Assembly (NCBI RefSeq): GCF_012275375.1
Contig: NZ_JAAZQJ010000005.1
Location: 149,287-213,286, forward strand
Reading direction: 5' to 3'
From: Dyella sp. SG609
Lineage (GTDB): Bacteria > Pseudomonadota > Gammaproteobacteria > Xanthomonadales > Rhodanobacteraceae
Length of the DNA stretch: 64,000 nt
Under the pieces are notes generated by a model. It saw nothing but the letters and a program-made list of their open reading frames with translations, was not told the DNA's origin and did not search any database. This document shows positions 60,831 through 64,000 of the stretch, piece by piece. The position numbers were made by a program, and so were the translations under genes. Position 1 is the stretch's first letter, and every line of letters begins with the position of its first letter.

Positions 60831-61243
60831 GGGGTGGCCTCCGGCGCGGCAGCGGCGGCACCGGCCGCGTGATGCATGCGATATTCGCCATCTGCACCGC
60901 GCTCCATCACCAGCCGGCTCTGCAAGCGGTCGGGGAGTGTCGCGATCTTGCCCTTGCTGCCGTTGCCGAGATCGACTTCGCGCCAACGCAGGCGCTCGTC
61001 GGCCTTCGCCGGCGTGCCGAGCGCGCGCAGCAAGGCCTGATCCCCTTGCGTGGCGCGCTGCAGCCGCGCCATCTCCGCGTCGGTGGGCGCGCGCAGTTCG
61101 CCGGTAAGCGGGTCGCGGAAGACGACCTGATGGCTTTGCGTCGCCGCCGGCGCCTTCGCCGGCTGCTCCGCCGCCGATGCCGCCGTCGCCAGAAGCGCGA
61201 TCAGCGCCAGGCCCAGAGCGTGCGTGCTTGTCTCGTTCTTCAA
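60827..61243 (-). CDS. Small exported protein coupled to the PA-domain protease
   Basis: 138 residues from a TTG at 61243 with GAGGAG 8 nt upstream. Signal peptide (LGLALIALLATAASAAEQ). Then an Ala/Pro-rich segment, HQVVFRDPLTGELRAPTDAEMARLQRATQGD, and a polar second half ending in a His/Ala-rich tail. Translationally coupled to the protease gene (ATGA overlap), so probably a dedicated partner such as chaperone, inhibitor or separated propeptide. No known catalytic motif. The FRDPLTGELRAPT segment recalls small exported proteins seen next to secreted proteases, but I cannot name the family with certainty. Confidence 0.75.
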   Translation of the reverse strand: MKNETSTHALGLALIALLATAASAAEQPAKAPAATQSHQVVFRDPLTGELRAPTDAEMARLQRATQGDQALLRALGTPAKADERLRWREVDLGNGSKGKIATLPDRLQSRLVMERGADGEYRMHHAAGAAAAAPEATP

Positions 61244-61619
61244 AACCTGTACTCCTCAATCCGATGAAGTGCGCCGCGCGGAAACTGCTGGGGCGCGGAC
61301 GTTCGAGCGGCCGCACTTGCCCGCCGCCGGCGGAGGCCGGCGGTGCGGTCGAAGGGCGATGGAACATGCCGCGCGACCGTGGGGTATCCGGCCGCGCGCG
61401 ATGGCGAAACGCTCGATCTCCATGCCCGAGCAGACCCGGCATGGCGACCCGATTATGGACAGCGAAGTCCGTGAAGTGCCTTCACGGTTCGTCGACTTTC
61501 GGACATTTCTTAAGGAGCAAGTGCCGCAATAAAAAAAGGCCGGTGCATGACGCACCGGCCTTGGTGAAGCTGACCAGCTTGCGGCATCAGGCGGATAGTT
61601 CTCCGCCCGATGCCAGGTT
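61244..61619. other. Intergenic region between the two adhesin units
   Basis: Contains the promoter region of the small exported-protein/protease unit, an inverted repeat CCGTGAAGTGCCTTCACGG at 61469-61487 that could be an operator, and the terminator of the larger adhesin gene. No ORF with support. Confidence 0.5.
61531..61562 (-). terminator. Intrinsic terminator of the second trimeric autotransporter
   Basis: On the minus strand AAGGCCGGTGC, loop GTCA, GCACCGGCCTT is followed by a run of seven T. A strong 11-bp GC-rich stem, 58 bases after the adhesin stop codon. Confidence 0.92.
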
Positions 61620-64000
61620 TTACCAGCCCACGCCCAGGCCGACGCCGCCCGAGCTTTCCCCGCCGCCCGCCACCGCCGCGCCGAAGGTCAGATTCGCCCG
61701 CGGCGACAGCTGCCTGGAATAACCCACCGACAAGGCAGCCTGCCCGCGGTAGCCACCGACACCCACGCCCACGCGGTTCTCCGTATTGATGCCCTGCGTG
61801 CTGAAGGACATCTGCGCCATCGCCGTGCCCATCGCGCCGACGCGGCTCACGCGCGTATTGACCGAGCGGAACTGCCCGTCGACGTGTTCGCGCAGGGCGC
61901 TCAGGTCGCTGCTGCTGGCGAAGCTGCCGAGCTTCTGGTCGGTGTAGGCCTTCGACTGCGTCAGCGTCTGGCGGTCGCCGGCATCGGCATAGCTCTTGGC
62001 GGTGGTCAGCGCTTCGTCCACCTGGCCGACGTTCGCCGCATCCGTGGCCTGCGTGCCCGCGGCGACGTTGACGATCTGCCGCTGCGTGGCCGCATTGCCG
62101 ACCGACACGGTATTGGCGCGATCGGCCACCGCACCCTGGCCCAGCGCCACCGCACCGGCGGCGCTGGCGGATGCGCCCTGGCCTATGGCCGTGGCCGAGG
62201 CGGCGGTGACGTTGGCGCTTTCGCCGACCGCCACCGCGTTGGTGGCGACGGCGGCGATCGTGCTGTTCGCACCCACCGCCGTACTGCCATCCGCATTGAC
62301 CTTCGCGTTGCCGCCGATCGCGGTGTCGTTGGGACCGGCCGCGTAGCTGTCGCCGCCGATCGCCGTGCCGTGATCCCCGCCGGCAGCCGCGCCCGCACCG
62401 AGCGCGACGCCCTTCGAACCCGTTGCGACACTCGCCGGCCCTGTGCCGTCCACCGCCAGCCGGCCGCCGAAGCTGCCGTCGCCGGTGGTCACGCGCTGAT
62501 CCAGCGCGGTGAGGCGGTTATTGAGATCGCCGATGCCCGCGTAGATGTTGCTGACCGAGCCATTGAGCGCGCCGATCGCGTCGAACACGCTGGTATAGCT
62601 GCCGCCCTGCACGGTGAAGGCGCTGGCGACCAGGGCGCCGTTGCCGTCAACGTCCGCGTTGCCGCCGATCAGGCGCAGCACGTCCCGCACCTGGCCGACC
62701 GTCACCGCATCGTCGCGCCGCGCGCCGGCCTTGAGGTTGGACAGGCGCGTGCCGCTGGCGCCGGCCAGGGTGGCCTGGCTCTTGTCGGCCGCGTCGTACG
62801 TCAGCGCATTGCCGACGCTAGCGCTCACCGCGCCCTGCAGCTGGGCGAGGTTCACCGCATCGGTGCCTTGCGTGCCGGCGGCGACATTGGCGATCTGCCG
62901 CTCCGCGCCGGCCTTGCCCACCGACACGGTGTTCGCGCGCGTGGCCTGCGAGCCGGCGCCCAGCGCCACGCTCGATGCCGCGGTGGCGGAAGAGCCGTAG
63001 CCGATGGCGACGGATTGCGAGCCGCTGGACGTCGCCAGCGTGCCGAGTGCCGTGCTCAGCGAGCCGGAAGCTTCGGCGCCCAGACCGTAAGCGGATGCGC
63101 CGAGTGCGCTCGCCTTCGCGCTCGCACCCACCGCCGTGCCGCCGACGCCTGCACTGGTGGCGGCCGTGGTGATCGGCTGGCCGTTGGCATCGTTCAGCAG
63201 TGCCGCGCCGTCTTCGTCCACCGCGTTGCCGCCGACCGCCACGCTGGCGGCGCCTGCCGCCTGCGCACCCGCGCCGAACGCGGCGCTGTTCTTCCCGGAA
63301 GCGACCGCGCCGTAACCGGCTGCCGTCGCATAGTCGGCATTGGTGTTGGCGCCGCTGCCGAACGCCGAGGCACCCACGCCGAATGCATTGGCATTCGCAC
63401 CCACCGCCGTCCCGTTCGCATCGTTGGCGAAGCTGCGGTAACCCACCGCCACGCTCTCTTCGCCGTTGGCGATGCTGCTGGCGCCGGAAGCCACGCTGTG
63501 CACGCCGAAGGCTGCGGCATCGTCGCTGCCGTCTTTCGCGCCGTCGGCGGTGAAGTAGTGATTCGATGCGGTGCCCTGCACGGCGGTATCCAGCTGCTGC
63601 TTGTTCACCGCATCCGTGGCCTGCGTGCCGGCGGCGACGTTGGCGATCTGCCGTTCCGCGCCGGCCTTGCCCACCGACACGGTGTTCGCGCGCGTGGCCT
63701 GCGAGCCGGCGCCCAGCGCCACGCTCGATGCCGTGGTGGCGGAAGAGCCGTAGCCGATGGCGACGGATTGCGAGCCGCTGGACGTCGCCAGCGTGCCGAG
63801 TGCCGTGCTCAGCGAGCCGGAGGCTTCAGCGCCAAGACCGTAAGCGGATGCGCCAAGTGCACTCGCCTTCGCGCTCGCACCCACCGCCGTGCCGCCGACG
63901 CCTGCACTGGTGGCGGCCGTGGTGATCGGCTGGCCGTTGGCATCGTTCAGCAGTGCCGCGCCGTCTTCGTCCACCGCGTTGCCGCCGACCGCCACGCTGG
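61620..64000 (-). CDS. Large YadA-like trimeric autotransporter adhesin, 5' part beyond window
   Basis: About 790 C-terminal residues are visible; the frame is open at the right edge. Alternating YadA-head segments (SVAIGYGSSATTASSVALG, AVGGNAVDEDGAALLNDANG), necks (RANTVSVGKAGAERQIANVA, repeated three times with variants) and coiled-coil stalk pieces are followed by the C-terminal anchor (VNTRVSRVGAMGTAMAQMSF, QAALSVGYSRQLSPRANLTFG). A head-neck module occurs twice with a 753-bp period. It is a surface adhesin, homotrimeric. The anchor is close to that of the 57254 adhesin, so the two are paralogues. An intrinsic terminator follows. Confidence 0.93.
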   Translation of the reverse strand, partial: SVAVGGNAVDEDGAALLNDANGQPITTAATSAGVGGTAVGASAKASALGASAYGLGAEASGSLSTALGTLATSSGSQSVAIGYGSSATTASSVALGAGSQATRANTVSVGKAGAERQIANVAAGTQATDAVNKQQLDTAVQGTASNHYFTADGAKDGSDDAAAFGVHSVASGASSIANGEESVAVGYRSFANDANGTAVGANANAFGVGASAFGSGANTNADYATAAGYGAVASGKNSAAFGAGAQAAGAASVAVGGNAVDEDGAALLNDANGQPITTAATSAGVGGTAVGASAKASALGASAYGLGAEASGSLSTALGTLATSSGSQSVAIGYGSSATAASSVALGAGSQATRANTVSVGKAGAERQIANVAAGTQGTDAVNLAQLQGAVSASVGNALTYDAADKSQATLAGASGTRLSNLKAGARRDDAVTVGQVRDVLRLIGGNADVDGNGALVASAFTVQGGSYTSVFDAIGALNGSVSNIYAGIGDLNNRLTALDQRVTTGDGSFGGRLAVDGTGPASVATGSKGVALGAGAAAGGDHGTAIGGDSYAAGPNDTAIGGNAKVNADGSTAVGANSTIAAVATNAVAVGESANVTAASATAIGQGASASAAGAVALGQGAVADRANTVSVGNAATQRQIVNVAAGTQATDAANVGQVDEALTTAKSYADAGDRQTLTQSKAYTDQKLGSFASSSDLSALREHVDGQFRSVNTRVSRVGAMGTAMAQMSFSTQGINTENRVGVGVGGYRGQAALSVGYSRQLSPRANLTFGAAVAGGGESSGGVGLGVGW
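62846..63247. repeat. Direct repeat unit within the large adhesin gene, copy 1 (partner 63599-64000)
   Basis: About 400 bases match 63599-64000 at an exact offset of 753 bases (251 codons) with only a few differences, for example GCGACATTGGCGATCTGCCG against GCGACGTTGGCGATCTGCCG. The partner runs off the window edge. Confidence 0.9.

Overview
The window is GC-rich (mostly well above 60% by eye) chromosomal DNA from a Gram-negative gammaproteobacterium of the Xanthomonadales. The Rhodanobacteraceae (Dyella, Rhodanobacter, Frateuria, Luteibacter) fit best. This rests on an Xps-type type II secretion operon (order E-F-G-H-I-J-K-L-M-N-D), TonB and FadL outer-membrane proteins, trimeric autotransporters, and several families of dispersed palindromic repeats like those of xanthomonads. 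No rRNA, tRNA or CRISPR array was recognised.

Layout. 1-8.5 kb: the 3' part of putA, an unidentified Lys/Ala/Pro-rich protein, a class A acid phosphatase lipoprotein, an AraC-type regulator, and an exported pectinacetylesterase-like hydrolase with a small helical partner. 8.5-19 kb: an accessory region of visibly lower GC in places. It contains a Sec-exported Rhs protein ending in an M91-like zinc metallopeptidase domain, a translationally coupled periplasmic candidate immunity gene, and an array of displaced toxin-tail and immunity-like genes with pseudogenes. Paralogous small genes, decayed copies of the 3' end of the esterase-partner gene, and an IS110-family remnant also lie there. 19-25.6 kb: a co-directional cluster of a beta-helix lipoprotein, a diheme cytochrome-like lipoprotein, a TonB-dependent receptor and a coniferyl-aldehyde-type dehydrogenase. 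25.7-45.5 kb: mostly housekeeping and metabolism. It holds an M35 peptidase, FadL, YcgL, a membrane-anchored ankyrin protein, a GT9 glycosyltransferase, a CPA2 antiporter, LysR with DUF4865 and tautomerase genes, HemB, a MalK-type ATPase, a GH1 glucosidase with a LacI-type operator, glucokinase and HrpB.

45.7-57 kb: a complete xpsE-to-xpsD type II secretion operon, tightly coupled by 4-nt start/stop overlaps. Its most unusual feature is that the four pseudopilin genes gspG, gspH, gspI and gspJ each carry a palindromic heptamer-repeat element between the start codon and the prepilin-peptidase cleavage site. The resulting leader peptides are 39-44 residues long. 57-64 kb: a YadA-like trimeric autotransporter, a PA-domain HExxH protease with a coupled small exported protein, and the 3' part of a second, larger trimeric autotransporter with a 753-bp-period internal duplication that runs off the right edge.

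Taken together, the window is dominated by export and surface functions: T2SS, exported hydrolases and peptidases, adhesins and a contact-type toxin. The exported esterase, M35 peptidase, acid phosphatase and PA-domain protease are plausible clients of the envelope or T2SS machinery, but that link is inference. The strongest candidates for something undescribed are the repeat-expanded pseudopilin leaders and the Rhs/orphan-cassette region.
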